Assembly (NCBI GenBank): GCA_050943595.1
Contig: JBMNPM010000003.1
Coordinates: 62,001-126,000, forward strand
DNA length: 64,000 bases
Source: JAXGXJ01 sp050943595
Lineage (GTDB): Bacteria > Actinomycetota > Thermoleophilia > RBG-16-64-13
Direction: 5' to 3'
In this document: one piece after another, positions 15,814-24,760 of the stretch
Layout: each line of letters opens with the position of its first letter
Numbering within the stretch: position 1 is the first letter of the stretch
Notes under the pieces: model-generated
What the model was told of the DNA's origin: nothing
The model's input: only the letters and a program-made list of their open reading frames with translations
The model's database searches: none
Program-made: the position numbers and the translations under genes

Positions 15814-16677
15814 GTGGAGGGTCCGGTATCCAGACGGCTGAGCGACATACTGCGCGGAGAGTTTGACACCTTCTCCCGCGCACAGAGGGACGTTGCCCGT
15901 TACATCATCGACCACCTCGAAGAGGTGGGCTATCTCAGCGCCGAAGAACTGGGCCACATGGGCAATACATCGAGTTCGACAGTGGTGCGTTTTGCGCAGT
16001 CTCTTGGCTTCAGAGGGTATCCGGAATTACAGAAGGCCGCCCGCGACGAATACCGGTTGGGGGTCACCGCTCGACCGACGATTAACGATGACCAGCTGGG
16101 CTTCCCCATTGAGGAGGACATACTCACACGCTCTCTCCAGACCGATGCGCTCAGCCTGCGCGAGACTATCAAGAAGAATGACCCGGCCCGCTTTACCCGG
16201 GCCGTCGAGGCGATAGCCGAGGCGCGCCTCGTCCTAACCGTGGGTCTCCACGAGGCAGCTGTGGTAGCGGAATATGCTGAATACATATTCGAGCTACTCG
16301 GTATCCCATGTGTCTCCTTGACGGGAGGCAGCGAAGCGAACGTGGCCCGCCTCGCCCGCATAGGATCGGAGGACGTCCTCATGGCTGTAGGCTTCCGGCG
16401 CGCTCATGTAGTGACGGTGTCGTTCGCGAAGAAGGCGGCCGCGTCAGGGGCCACCGTGGTTGTTATCACGGACAATGCCCTGTCGGAGCTGGCGGACGAG
16501 GGCAGGCTCACCCTCTATGCCGATATCGACTCCACCTTCTTCGTTCCTTCACTGGTGGGGCCCCTGGGCTTGGTTACGGCCCTGGGGGCAGCCGTCTACA
16601 CACGTGACCACCATCGCCATGGCGGCGGACTGAAGATAGTGCGCGACCACGCTGCCGAATCGGGCCGGCTCAACTGA
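15814..16677 (+). CDS. MurR/RpiR family transcriptional regulator
   Basis: 287 residues. The N-terminal HTH_6 domain has FSRAQRDVARYIIDHLEEVGYLSAEELG and SSSTVVRFAQSLGFRGYPELQ; the C-terminal SIS sugar-phosphate-binding domain has LTVGLHEAAVVAEY, LTGGSEANVARLARI and VVVITDNALSELA. Family members sense phosphosugars. There is no adjacent sugar operon, so the target is unknown; a palindrome immediately upstream suggests autoregulation. Confidence 0.88.
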   Translation: MEGPVSRRLSDILRGEFDTFSRAQRDVARYIIDHLEEVGYLSAEELGHMGNTSSSTVVRFAQSLGFRGYPELQKAARDEYRLGVTARPTINDDQLGFPIEEDILTRSLQTDALSLRETIKKNDPARFTRAVEAIAEARLVLTVGLHEAAVVAEYAEYIFELLGIPCVSLTGGSEANVARLARIGSEDVLMAVGFRRAHVVTVSFAKKAAASGATVVVITDNALSELADEGRLTLYADIDSTFFVPSLVGPLGLVTALGAAVYTRDHHRHGGGLKIVRDHAAESGRLN

Positions 16678-16687
16678 GTCGCGTGCG

Positions 16688-16716
16688 TTGAAGGCGTCCG
16701 AGGCCTCGGCTAAACT
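16688..16716 (+). promoter_or_regulatory. Probable promoter of the yebC-ruvCAB run
   Basis: TTGAAG (16688-16693), a 17-nt spacer and TAAACT (16711-16716), predicting a start near 16723, about 50 nt before yebC. The spacing is ideal and both boxes are near consensus. Confidence 0.55.
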
Positions 16717-16775
16717 CTGACTCACGTTGAGACTGAGACTACGGGAGTACAGAACTCCTCTGCGGAGGTTGAGAC

Positions 16776-17528
16776 ATGGCGGGGCACTCAAAGTGGGCGG
16801 GTATCAAGCATAAAAAGGCGGTCGTCGATGCCAAGAGAGGAAAACTCTTCGGAAAATTAGCCCGCGCCATAACCGTCGCCGCCCGCGAAGGCGGGGGAGA
16901 CCCCGATCACAACGCCGCCCTAGCGCAGGCCATCGTCAAGGCCAAAGATGCGAATATGCCCAACGACAATATCGACCGCGCCATCAAGAAGGGTGCCGGC
17001 GGTTTGGGGGACGCTGAAACCTATCAACACCTCACCTACGAGGGTTATGGTCCCAACGGTGTGGCCGTGTACGTCGCCGTCCTTACCGACAACAAGAATC
17101 GGACGGCGGCCGATATGCGCCACATCTTCGATCGCAGCGGGGGCAAGCTGGGCACCGACGGTTCCGTGAGTTGGATGTTTGAGCGCAAGGGTGTCATCTT
17201 CGTTGACGCGACCGGGTGGAATGAGGACGAATTCATGATGGCCGCCATAGAGGCCGGAGCCGAAGACGTCGTTCTTGAAGGAGAGATGTTCGAGGTCCAT
17301 ACCGACGCCGTCGACTTCATGGCCGTGCGGGGCGCTCTCGAGCAGGCCGGCGTCAAGTACTCTTCCGCCGAGCTCACCATGATCCCCAAGAGTACCGTCG
17401 CACTCGACGAGTCCGACGCCCGTAAGACCCTCAAGTTATTGGACGCTCTTGAGGACAACGATGACGTCCAAGAAGTCTATGCCAACTTTGACATACCCGA
17501 TAACGTCATGGAAGCACTGACGGAGTGA
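16776..17528 (+). CDS. yebC: YebC/PmpR (TACO1) family protein
   Basis: 250 residues starting MAGHSKWAGIKHKKA, the hallmark of the family, followed by KLFGKLARAITVAAREGGGDP and NMPNDNIDRAIKKG. Members act as transcription regulators and/or help ribosomes through proline-rich stretches. It precedes ruvC as in many bacteria, with a GTGA overlap. Confidence 0.95.
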   Translation: MAGHSKWAGIKHKKAVVDAKRGKLFGKLARAITVAAREGGGDPDHNAALAQAIVKAKDANMPNDNIDRAIKKGAGGLGDAETYQHLTYEGYGPNGVAVYVAVLTDNKNRTAADMRHIFDRSGGKLGTDGSVSWMFERKGVIFVDATGWNEDEFMMAAIEAGAEDVVLEGEMFEVHTDAVDFMAVRGALEQAGVKYSSAELTMIPKSTVALDESDARKTLKLLDALEDNDDVQEVYANFDIPDNVMEALTE

Positions 17529-18091
17529 CGCGCTTATCTGGTTACATGAACAACCACGGTGGCCGGGTGATCATGGGACTCGATCCCGGCACCGCTTCTA
17601 CCGGATACGGCGTCATCCATGCAGTCGGCAACCATCTCAGGGCCCTTGACTTCGGGGTCATCGAGACGGCGGCAAATACCCCACTCGAATGCCGGCTGGG
17701 GGAGATCTTCGATGAAGTAGGCCGGCTCCTACAGCTGCATCGGCCTTCGGCCACAGCCATAGAGTCGCTCTTCTTCAACGTGAACGTACGCACCGCACTG
17801 GCCGTCGGGCAGGCCCGCGGAGTCACTCTTCTGGCCTGCTCGCGGGCCGGTTGTGAAGTGTTCGAGTACACTCCTCAGCAGGTAAAACTGGCCGTGGCCG
17901 GCTACGGCAAGGCGGACAAGGACCAAGTCATGGAAATGGTCAAGGCACTGCTCGGACTACGGCAACCGCCGCGTCCCGACCACGCATCAGACGCTCTGGG
18001 TGTGGCCATCTGCCACGCGAACACCTGCGGAATACGCGAGCGGGTCGAACAATGCCGCGCCGGCGGTGCCCGCGAGGTTGGACTACGATGA
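17525..18091 (+). CDS. ruvC: Holliday junction endonuclease RuvC
   Basis: Resolves Holliday junctions with RuvAB. The four acidic residues are visible in GLDPGTASTG, AIESLF and the C-terminal DHASDALGVAICH. The start is either the coupled GTG 17525 or ATG 17546; the family N-terminus begins around VIMGLDPG, so the first 15 residues are a short extension. The stop overlaps ruvA (ATGA). Confidence 0.94.
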   Translation: MTRLSGYMNNHGGRVIMGLDPGTASTGYGVIHAVGNHLRALDFGVIETAANTPLECRLGEIFDEVGRLLQLHRPSATAIESLFFNVNVRTALAVGQARGVTLLACSRAGCEVFEYTPQQVKLAVAGYGKADKDQVMEMVKALLGLRQPPRPDHASDALGVAICHANTCGIRERVEQCRAGGAREVGLR

Positions 18092-18675
18092 TCGAGCGGC
18101 TGACCGGCATCGTAGCAGCCAAAAGCGCGGAGGCCGTGATCCTTGATGTCAATGGGGTGGGATTTCGCATGGAGGTGTCTGCAGCGACCCTGAAGACTGT
18201 GGCCCCGGTGGGGACCGCAGCCGTGCTCTTCACACACCTTCACGTTCGTGAAGACCTTCTGCAATTATTCGGTTTCTCCAGCGAAGAGGAGCGAGAGCTA
18301 TTCCGTCTTTTTCTAACCGTAAGCAGGATAGGGCCCAAAGTGGCATTGGCCGCCTTGTCCTACCGGCGACCTCCTGAGCTGCGCAGGGCGTTGGCCGCGG
18401 GTGATGTGACCCTCCTCTCCTCTGTGCCGGGCATTGGGCGCAGGACGGCGGAGAGGCTGGTTGTGGAACTGAAGGAGAAGGTGGGGGAGACGATAACCGT
18501 GGTTTCCGAGCCGGGAGGAGTGTCCGCCTTGGACGAGGGTCCGCTGGCGTTGGCCAAGGCAGCCCTCATGGAGCTCGGTTACGCTTCCCAAGAGACGGAG
18601 CAACTGTTGGCTGCTGTCGACGTGGATCAACCGGTAGAGACCATCATCCGCCAGGCGCTCGGACGACGAGCCTAG
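18088..18675 (+). CDS. ruvA: Holliday junction branch migration protein RuvA
   Basis: 195 residues. OB-fold N-terminus MIERLTGIV with VGFRMEVSA, tandem helix-hairpin-helix motifs (LFLTVSRIGPKVALAAL and LLSSVPGIGRRTAERLVVEL), and a C-terminal RuvB-binding three-helix domain. The start is placed at ATG 18088, which overlaps the ruvC stop. Confidence 0.95.
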   Translation: MIERLTGIVAAKSAEAVILDVNGVGFRMEVSAATLKTVAPVGTAAVLFTHLHVREDLLQLFGFSSEEERELFRLFLTVSRIGPKVALAALSYRRPPELRRALAAGDVTLLSSVPGIGRRTAERLVVELKEKVGETITVVSEPGGVSALDEGPLALAKAALMELGYASQETEQLLAAVDVDQPVETIIRQALGRRA

Positions 18676-18676
18676 C

Positions 18677-18690
18677 AGGCTGCTGAAAAA
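18677..18690 (+). repeat. Solo end of the dispersed repeat, ruvA/ruvB gap
   Basis: AGGCTGCTGAAAAA, a 14-nt match to the terminal sequence of the element at 36986-37150. It fills half of the 27-nt gap between ruvA and ruvB and lies just before the GAGG used by ruvB. A match this short could be chance; it gains weight from the longer match at 20299. Confidence 0.4.
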
Positions 18691-18702
18691 GAGGATCTAT
18701 AG

Positions 18703-19743
18703 GTGAACGATAGCGACAGACTCGCGGATCCCGAAGAGACTCCACAGGAACAGGAGCTGGAAAGCTCCCTCCGCCCGCGATCGCTTGCTACCTTTGTGGG
18801 GCAACCGGTCCTACGGGAGCAGCTCGAGATCTTCATTGAGGCGGCCCGCTCCAGAGGAGAGCCTCTCGATCATGTGCTCCTAGCCGGCCCTCCGGGGCTG
18901 GGTAAAACCACGCTCTCCAACATCATCGCTCTGGAGATGGGCGTCAACATCATCACCACTTCGGGTCCGGCTCTGGAGCGCAAGGGCGACATGGCCGCCA
19001 TCCTTACCCACCTCCAAGTCGGGGATGTGCTCTTCATCGATGAGATCCATCGCCTCAACCGCTCCATCGAGGAGATCCTCTACCCGGCGATGGAAGATTT
19101 TGAGATCGACATTGTCATCGGCCAAGGACCGAGCGCCCGCACCATCCGTCTAGATCTTCCACCTTTCACCCTCATCGGAGCCACCACACGATCGGGGCTA
19201 ATAACCACTCCCCTGCGCGATAGGTTTGGGTTCTCCCATCGCTTGGATTACTACTCGGTGGAGGACCTCGCACATATCGTACGCCGTTCAGCCGATATTC
19301 TGGCGGTTTCCATAGACGACGAGGGCACAATGGCGCTCGCATCGCGCGCACGGGGCACCCCCCGCATCGCCAACCGCCTCTTGCGACGAGTGCGCGATTT
19401 CGCCCAGGTACGGCACCACGGGGATATCACGGGTGACATTGCCCTAGAGGCGCTACAGTTATTCGAAGTCGACGACGAGGGACTCGACCGAGTCGACCGG
19501 GAGATTCTCACTCTTATCCTGGAGAAGTTCGACGGTGGACCGGTAGGCCTTTCCACTCTATCGGTAGCCATAGGCGAGGAGACCGACACCATCGAAGACG
19601 TGTACGAGCCCTTCCTACTCCAGCGCGGTTTCCTCATGCGTACTCCGCGGGGCCGGGTACTCACCCGTCTGGGCTACGAACACTGCGGGGCCACACCGCC
19701 GGCCGCAGCACAGCCGGCTCCAGATCGCACCCTCTTCGACTAG
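18703..19743 (+). CDS. ruvB: Holliday junction branch migration ATPase RuvB
   Basis: 346-residue AAA+ motor. Begins with the usual ESSLRPRSLATFVGQ, then Walker A AGPPGLGKTT, Walker B LFIDEIHRLN, sensor I GATTRSGLITTPLRDRFG, and the winged-helix C-terminus ending LTRLGYEHCG. The start is GTG 18703. It completes a ruvC-ruvA-ruvB set transcribed together. Confidence 0.97.
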   Translation: MNDSDRLADPEETPQEQELESSLRPRSLATFVGQPVLREQLEIFIEAARSRGEPLDHVLLAGPPGLGKTTLSNIIALEMGVNIITTSGPALERKGDMAAILTHLQVGDVLFIDEIHRLNRSIEEILYPAMEDFEIDIVIGQGPSARTIRLDLPPFTLIGATTRSGLITTPLRDRFGFSHRLDYYSVEDLAHIVRRSADILAVSIDDEGTMALASRARGTPRIANRLLRRVRDFAQVRHHGDITGDIALEALQLFEVDDEGLDRVDREILTLILEKFDGGPVGLSTLSVAIGEETDTIEDVYEPFLLQRGFLMRTPRGRVLTRLGYEHCGATPPAAAQPAPDRTLFD

Positions 19744-19751
19744 GACACATT

Positions 19752-20288
19752 TTGACTCGGTCCTTACTGCTCCACATCTGTTGCGGCCCCTGTTCATCTG
19801 CATCCATACCTGCCCTGCGGGCCGTGGAGCGCGAGGTGGTAGGTTTCTTCTTCAACCCCAACATCCATCCCTTCTTGGAGTTCCGCGAGCGTCTCAGGGG
19901 AACCCGTAAAGCCGCTGCCATGACCGGTCTGGAACTGCGAGAAGACCTCTCATACGACCCGGCATCCTGGTTTGCCGACATCCAGTCCGCCGATGGTTTG
20001 CGTTGTTTCCACTGCATCGGTATGCGCCTCGATCGAACGGCCCGCGAAGCCGCCGACCGGGGTTACACGGCGTTCAGCACCACTCTTGCCATCAGCCCTT
20101 GGCAGGACCATGAGGCCATACGGGCAGGTGGCCGTGCAGCGGCCGCCTGCCACGGGGTCGAGTTCGTGTACGAAGACCTGCGCCCGCTCTATCCCGAATC
20201 GCGTCGACTCAGCCGAGAATGGGATCTCTACCGACAGAAATACTGCGGTTGCCTCCTATCCGAATGGGAGCGCTACCGTGAACGCTGA
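19752..20288 (+). CDS. queH: Epoxyqueuosine reductase QueH
   Basis: Reduces epoxyqueuosine to queuosine in tRNA; this is the non-cobalamin alternative to QueG. The 178 residues contain the family cysteines CCGPCSS near the N-terminus, CFHCIGMRL in the middle and YCGC near the end, which hold an Fe-S cluster and a second metal. The start is TTG 19752, 8 nt after ruvB. It is followed by queA and tgt, so three queuosine genes lie together. Confidence 0.93.
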   Translation: MTRSLLLHICCGPCSSASIPALRAVEREVVGFFFNPNIHPFLEFRERLRGTRKAAAMTGLELREDLSYDPASWFADIQSADGLRCFHCIGMRLDRTAREAADRGYTAFSTTLAISPWQDHEAIRAGGRAAAACHGVEFVYEDLRPLYPESRRLSREWDLYRQKYCGCLLSEWERYRER

Positions 20289-20298
20289 ACCGAACGTC

Positions 20299-20323
20299 CG
20301 AGGCTTCGTTTTCAGCAGCTTCC
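20299..20323 (-). repeat. Solo end of the dispersed repeat, queH/queA gap
   Basis: Read on the reverse strand these 25 nt match positions 36986-37011 (the left end of the full repeat copy) with a single 1-nt deletion in the A-run; the core is GGAAGCTGCTGAAAACGAAG. It occupies half of the 48-nt space between queH and queA. A match of this length is not plausible by chance. Confidence 0.7.
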
Positions 20324-20336
20324 TGGGAGCGTAGCC

Positions 20337-21461
20337 GTGCATCTCAGCGAACTGGACTTCGATTTCCCCCAGGAACTCATCGCCCAACGGCCGCTGGAGC
20401 CACGCGATTCCTGCCGCCTTATGTACCTACACGGGCGAGGCCAAATATCCCATGCACGTTTTTCTGATCTGGCAGGGCTCCTTCATCCCCGCGATACGCT
20501 CGTCTTCAACAACTCCCGTGTGCTCCCCGCCCGCCTGGTAACACGCAAGCCTACAGGCGGCAGGGTGGAGATCCTGTTTATACGACCGGCGCCCCTCTCG
20601 ACCGGCGCCTCCGTGATGGAATCTTCTTCCGGGAACCTCTGGGAGGTAATGGCGCGCCCCTCGCATCGCCTGCAGGCCGGTACGAGCCTGTTCTTACCCG
20701 GAGGAGAGGAACTGACTCTGCACACCCTATTGGGCGACGGACGCTGGATCGTAGGGGGGCCACCCCACCGGTCTCTGCTGCACCTGATGGACACATACGG
20801 CACGATGCCGATTCCTCCTTACATCAAGGCCTACCCGGCCGACCCGACCACCTACCAGACCGTCTACGCATCGGAACCCGGCTCGGCGGCCGCACCCACC
20901 GCGGGTCTGCATTTCACACCACGACTGCTGAAGACTCTGGAAAATGCCGGGATACGTTCGGCGCATGTCACCCTGCATGTGGGCTTGGATACGTTCCGGC
21001 CTATTCGCGAGGAGGTGGTAGAGAAGCATCGTATTCATCGTGAAGTCTACAGCGTCTCCCGTAGCGACCTGGCGACTCTCCGCCGTGCCCATGCGGACGG
21101 AGGACGGCTTGTTGCCGTCGGCACTACGGCCACCCGTGTACTTGAGACCCTGGCCGCCGAGGGGCAGCTGGATGAGGCCAATCCTTCATACGATCACCCA
21201 GAAGGAGACCGGCTTGAGGGGTCGACACAGATCTTTATTACCCCCGGCTATAGATTCAGAGCTGTGGACGCACTCCTCACCAACTTCCACCTACCACGAA
21301 GTACGGTGCTTGCCTTGGCCATGGCCTTCGCAGGGAGGGAGCGCCTGTGGGCTGCGTACAGGGAAGCCATCAAGATCCGCTACCGTTTCTTCAGCTTCGG
21401 CGACGCCATGTTGATCGAACCCCCCGATAAAGCGCCGGCGGGCCGGGAGTGGCAGTCATGA
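20337..21461 (+). CDS. queA: S-adenosylmethionine:tRNA ribosyltransferase-isomerase
   Basis: Transfers the ribosyl of SAM to preQ1 in tRNA, making epoxyqueuosine. Starts MHLSELDFDFPQELIAQRPLEPRDSCRLM-like as in the family (GTG codon). Further marks are VFNNSRVLPARL, AAPTAGLHFT, the LHVGLDTFRPI segment and TNFHLPRSTVLALAMAFAG. The 374 residues are a little long, with inserts around the middle. Overlaps tgt by 4 nt. Confidence 0.96.
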   Translation: MHLSELDFDFPQELIAQRPLEPRDSCRLMYLHGRGQISHARFSDLAGLLHPRDTLVFNNSRVLPARLVTRKPTGGRVEILFIRPAPLSTGASVMESSSGNLWEVMARPSHRLQAGTSLFLPGGEELTLHTLLGDGRWIVGGPPHRSLLHLMDTYGTMPIPPYIKAYPADPTTYQTVYASEPGSAAAPTAGLHFTPRLLKTLENAGIRSAHVTLHVGLDTFRPIREEVVEKHRIHREVYSVSRSDLATLRRAHADGGRLVAVGTTATRVLETLAAEGQLDEANPSYDHPEGDRLEGSTQIFITPGYRFRAVDALLTNFHLPRSTVLALAMAFAGRERLWAAYREAIKIRYRFFSFGDAMLIEPPDKAPAGREWQS

Positions 21462-22597
21462 GGGCCTTTGATGGGTTACCCGACTTCCCCTTCCATGTGG
21501 AGGCAAAAGACGGCGAGGCGCGGGCCGCCGTCATTGAGACCCCCCGAGGGCCCGTATACACCCCTTGTTTCATGCCGGTGGGCACCAAAGGTACCGTAAA
21601 GGCCATGTCACCCGAAAGACTGCAGGCGGCCGGTGCCCAGATCGTCCTGGCCAACACATATCACCTGGCTCTGCGCCCGGGCGGCGAGAGGATCCGGCAC
21701 CTTGGGGGCTTGCATCGAATCATGCAGTGGGATGGTCCAATCCTGACCGACAGTGGTGGTTATCAGGTGTTCAGCCTCCGCGATACCGCACGAATCGACG
21801 ACACCGGCGTCGTCTTCCGCTCCATCTACGACGGATCCAAGCATGTTTTCACACCGGAACGTGCTATGGCCGAACAGCAGTTGTTGGGGGCGGATTTCGT
21901 CATGTGCTTCGACCAGTGTCCCCCCGGTTCCGCCTCCCGAACGGAAGTTGGTGAAGCTGTGGACCGCACCGGTCGTTGGGCTGCCCGCTGTAAGGCGGCT
22001 CATCTGGCCGTAGGAGGTATGGGCAACGACGGACCCCAGATGTTATTAGGGATAGCCCAAGGAGGTGTAGATCCGGTATTGCGCCGCCGCAGCATTGAGC
22101 AATTGCGCGAGATCGGCTTCCCCGCGTATGCCATAGGCGGCCTCACCGTAGGGGAGGATCGCGGAGCCATGCTGGAGACTACCGCCTTGGTCACCAGTCT
22201 TTTACCGGCCGACCGTCTGCGCTATTTCATGGGCATCGGTGACCCCGAAGGCATTCTAGAGGTCATCGCCCGGGGAGTGGACATCTTCGACTGTGTGTTG
22301 CCCACCCGTACGGCCCGGATGGGCACGGCCTTCACGCGGGCAGGTAGACTGAATCTGCGCAACGCCGAGCACGCCCTTTCGACGGAACCACTAGAGACAG
22401 ACTGCTCCTGCCGGGCCTGCAACGGTTTCTCCCGGGGTGTTCTGCGCCACCTCATCATGCAGAAGGAGATTCTGGGCCTGATGCTGCTCACCGAGCATAA
22501 TCTGACTTTTCTGAGCAGCATGGTGGCGGCCGCCCGACAGGCGATCGTCTCCGGAAACTTCGCTTCTTTCAGAAGAGATTGGAGCGCCTCGTGGTAA
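21458..22597 (+). CDS. tgt: tRNA-guanine transglycosylase
   Basis: Exchanges G34 for preQ1 in tRNAs with GUN anticodons. Diagnostic segments are FMPVGTKGTVK, LTDSGGYQVFSL with the general base Asp, the nucleophile region FDCVLPTRTARMG, and the zinc site CSCRACNGFSRGVLRHL. I place the start at ATG 21458, which overlaps the queA stop and follows GGGAG; a GTG nine bases upstream is the alternative. 379 residues. Confidence 0.96.
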   Translation: MRAFDGLPDFPFHVEAKDGEARAAVIETPRGPVYTPCFMPVGTKGTVKAMSPERLQAAGAQIVLANTYHLALRPGGERIRHLGGLHRIMQWDGPILTDSGGYQVFSLRDTARIDDTGVVFRSIYDGSKHVFTPERAMAEQQLLGADFVMCFDQCPPGSASRTEVGEAVDRTGRWAARCKAAHLAVGGMGNDGPQMLLGIAQGGVDPVLRRRSIEQLREIGFPAYAIGGLTVGEDRGAMLETTALVTSLLPADRLRYFMGIGDPEGILEVIARGVDIFDCVLPTRTARMGTAFTRAGRLNLRNAEHALSTEPLETDCSCRACNGFSRGVLRHLIMQKEILGLMLLTEHNLTFLSSMVAAARQAIVSGNFASFRRDWSASW

Positions 22598-22662
22598 TAT
22601 GCAGGACTCATAAGTCGCGTGTGTCCGCACCCATGTAGGGTCGGTATGTACAAGGAGGAGAC

Positions 22663-23172
22663 TTGTCCAGCTCAGCCGGGATGTTGATCGTCTATGTTGT
22701 AGCGTTTATCGCCATCTTCTATTTCATGGCCATCCGGCCCCAGCAAAAACAGCGCAAAGCGCATCAAGCTTTGCTCGCATCGCTTAAAAAGGGTGACAAT
22801 GTCATCTTGGCCTCGGGTATCTACGGGAGGGTCAAGAGGGTTGAGGAGAACCTCGTAGTGGTTGAGGTAGCTAGAGGCATCAGCATGAAGGTCGCGCGCA
22901 ACGCTGTCGCTCAGATCGTCAGGGACCCCAAGGAAGCCCGGGCCTTTGCCCCGGAACCCACCGGACGCCGCGGCAAGAACGCTCCCCCGGAGATCGAAGA
23001 GGAAATTGAAGAGGAAGTGCCGGTGGAAGATGACATGGTCGAGATGGTGGACGAGGTCTATGACGAGGAAGAAGCCGTGGCTGAAGTCGTGGAAGAAGAG
23101 GAAGAAGAGGAAGAATACGTCGACGAAGAGATTGACGAAGAGGTTGAGCCGCAGCGAAACACTCGGGCATAG
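22663..23172 (+). CDS. yajC: Preprotein translocase subunit YajC with long acidic tail
   Basis: One N-terminal membrane helix (LIVYVVAFIAIFYFMAIRPQ) and the YajC core with KGDNVILASGIYGRVKRV. The core ends near residue 95. About 70 further residues are very acidic, with runs of Glu and Asp to the end, which is much longer than standard YajC (about 90-110 residues). A strong AAGGAGGAG site precedes the TTG start. YajC associates with SecDF, encoded next. Confidence 0.9.
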   Translation: MSSSAGMLIVYVVAFIAIFYFMAIRPQQKQRKAHQALLASLKKGDNVILASGIYGRVKRVEENLVVVEVARGISMKVARNAVAQIVRDPKEARAFAPEPTGRRGKNAPPEIEEEIEEEVPVEDDMVEMVDEVYDEEEAVAEVVEEEEEEEEYVDEEIDEEVEPQRNTRA

Positions 23173-23187
23173 ACCTACTCCTTCCGC

Positions 23188-23215
23188 GGCCAAGACCTGC
23201 AGGCAGGTCTTGGCC
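23188..23215 (+). terminator. 13-bp perfect hairpin between yajC and secD
   Basis: GGCCAAGACCTGC / GCAGGTCTTGGCC, almost without a loop, 15 nt after the yajC stop. There is no U-tract. It may separate yajC from secDF or act as a processing site. Confidence 0.55.
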
Positions 23216-23335
23216 TGCCGCCGTTGACACCGCCCCGTCGGTGACTTATGCTCCCTCGTTGCGGCCGACCGGTCTCCCCGCGTCGTCTGCCGCCCCCGGC
23301 CGCACGATCGAGCCTCTGTTGAGAAAGGTACGCAC

Positions 23336-24760
23336 GTGTCTTACGTAAAGCGTGATGTGGGGATTCTGATACTCGTGGCCATACTCCTTTGTGTGGCAGC
23401 CTACTTCGCCTTCCCTCTCGAGAAGACGAAGCTGGGTTTGGATCTGCAGGGTGGACTGTCGGTCATCCTTGAGGCGCAGGACTCAGCTAAAAACCCGCGC
23501 ACCGACGAAGGCATGACCCAAGCGGTGAAGATCATCCAAAACCGGGTCAACGGACTGGGTGTAGCCGAACCTGAAATACAACGGCAGGGCGATTGGAAAG
23601 TGAGCGTCCAGCTGCCGGGTATCGACAATCCTGAGGAGGCCTTGGCCGTCATAGGCAAGACCGCCGTCCTCGATTTCTATCACGTAGAAGAACAGTTCGG
23701 AACGGCCTACGCAACCGAGGCCGAGGCGCTGGAGGCGGCAGGTGTCGCTTCGACAAAAGACCTCCCGGCGAATCAGTCCATTGTCCACTGGACAACCGAC
23801 GCGGGCGCCCCCTCCGATCAGTGGTATTTCGTCAAGACGGCTCCTGTTATGACCGGAGCCGTCCTCAAAGGGGCCGACACGGGATTCGACCAATACAACA
23901 AGCCCAAAGTCGACATGCAGTTCAACGACGAGGGGGCCAAGATCTTCGCGAACCTCACGGCCAAACTCGCTGATACGGCTCAGATCACCAGCATGGATCA
24001 ACGGCTGGCCATCGTCCTCGACGGCAACGTAGAATCGGCACCGCGGGTGCTTGAGGAGATCGGCGGAGGCAATGCCGAGATAACCGGCACCTTCACCCAA
24101 GATGAAGCGGACAGCTTGGCCCTGGTCCTGCAGACCGGTGCTCTCCCCGTTGATCTCAAGGTCATCAGCCAGAACACCATCGGCGCCACTTTGGGTAAGG
24201 CCGCTCTCAACCAAGCTCTTGTCGCCGGTGCCATAGGCTTCCTGCTCATCATCGTCTTTATGATTGCCTACTACCGCCTTTTGGGAGTGGTGGCCAGTAT
24301 CGCGCTCGTCATCTACGGAGTGCTCTTCCTGGGCATCCTCAATGCCATAGGTGTCACCATGACCCTACCGGGCATCGCAGGTATGATCCTCACATTAGGC
24401 ATGGCCGTTGACGCAAACGTGCTCATCTTCGCCCGTATGCGCGATGAGGTTGCTGCCGGCAAATCGATCGGACCGGCCACCAGCGGAGGCTTCAGGAAGG
24501 CCTTTCGAGCGGTGTTCGACTGCAATATGACCACCATCCTTACAGCCATCATCCTGTTCTGGGCCGCCACTGGGGCTATCAAAGGCTTTGCCCTCACCCT
24601 GGGCGTCGGCGTGGCGTTGTCGATGTTCACAGCGGTACTGGTGAGCCGCTCTATGCTCACCCTCCTCAGCGGATGGAGTGTCTTCCGGCATCCCAAGGCC
24701 TTGGGTCTGCATGTGCCCAAGGAGAAAAGAACGGTAGCTGATGAAGGGGGCCGGTCATGA
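23336..24760 (+). CDS. secD: Protein translocase subunit SecD
   Basis: Proton-motive-force-driven subunit that aids late steps of Sec export. An N-terminal membrane helix is followed by the D1 motif LGLDLQGGLSVILEA, the periplasmic P1 domain, then a C-terminal five-helix RND-type block with LILVAGAIGFLLIIVFM-like segments, GMILTLGMAVDANVLIFARM (D5) and GFRKAFRAVFD. The start is GTG 23336. 474 residues. The stop overlaps secF (ATGA). Confidence 0.95.
   Translation: MSYVKRDVGILILVAILLCVAAYFAFPLEKTKLGLDLQGGLSVILEAQDSAKNPRTDEGMTQAVKIIQNRVNGLGVAEPEIQRQGDWKVSVQLPGIDNPEEALAVIGKTAVLDFYHVEEQFGTAYATEAEALEAAGVASTKDLPANQSIVHWTTDAGAPSDQWYFVKTAPVMTGAVLKGADTGFDQYNKPKVDMQFNDEGAKIFANLTAKLADTAQITSMDQRLAIVLDGNVESAPRVLEEIGGGNAEITGTFTQDEADSLALVLQTGALPVDLKVISQNTIGATLGKAALNQALVAGAIGFLLIIVFMIAYYRLLGVVASIALVIYGVLFLGILNAIGVTMTLPGIAGMILTLGMAVDANVLIFARMRDEVAAGKSIGPATSGGFRKAFRAVFDCNMTTILTAIILFWAATGAIKGFALTLGVGVALSMFTAVLVSRSMLTLLSGWSVFRHPKALGLHVPKEKRTVADEGGRS

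Noticed and set aside
23483..24214. 243-codon reverse frame
   Set aside because: Antisense to secD with no domain; secD motifs are clear on the other strand.
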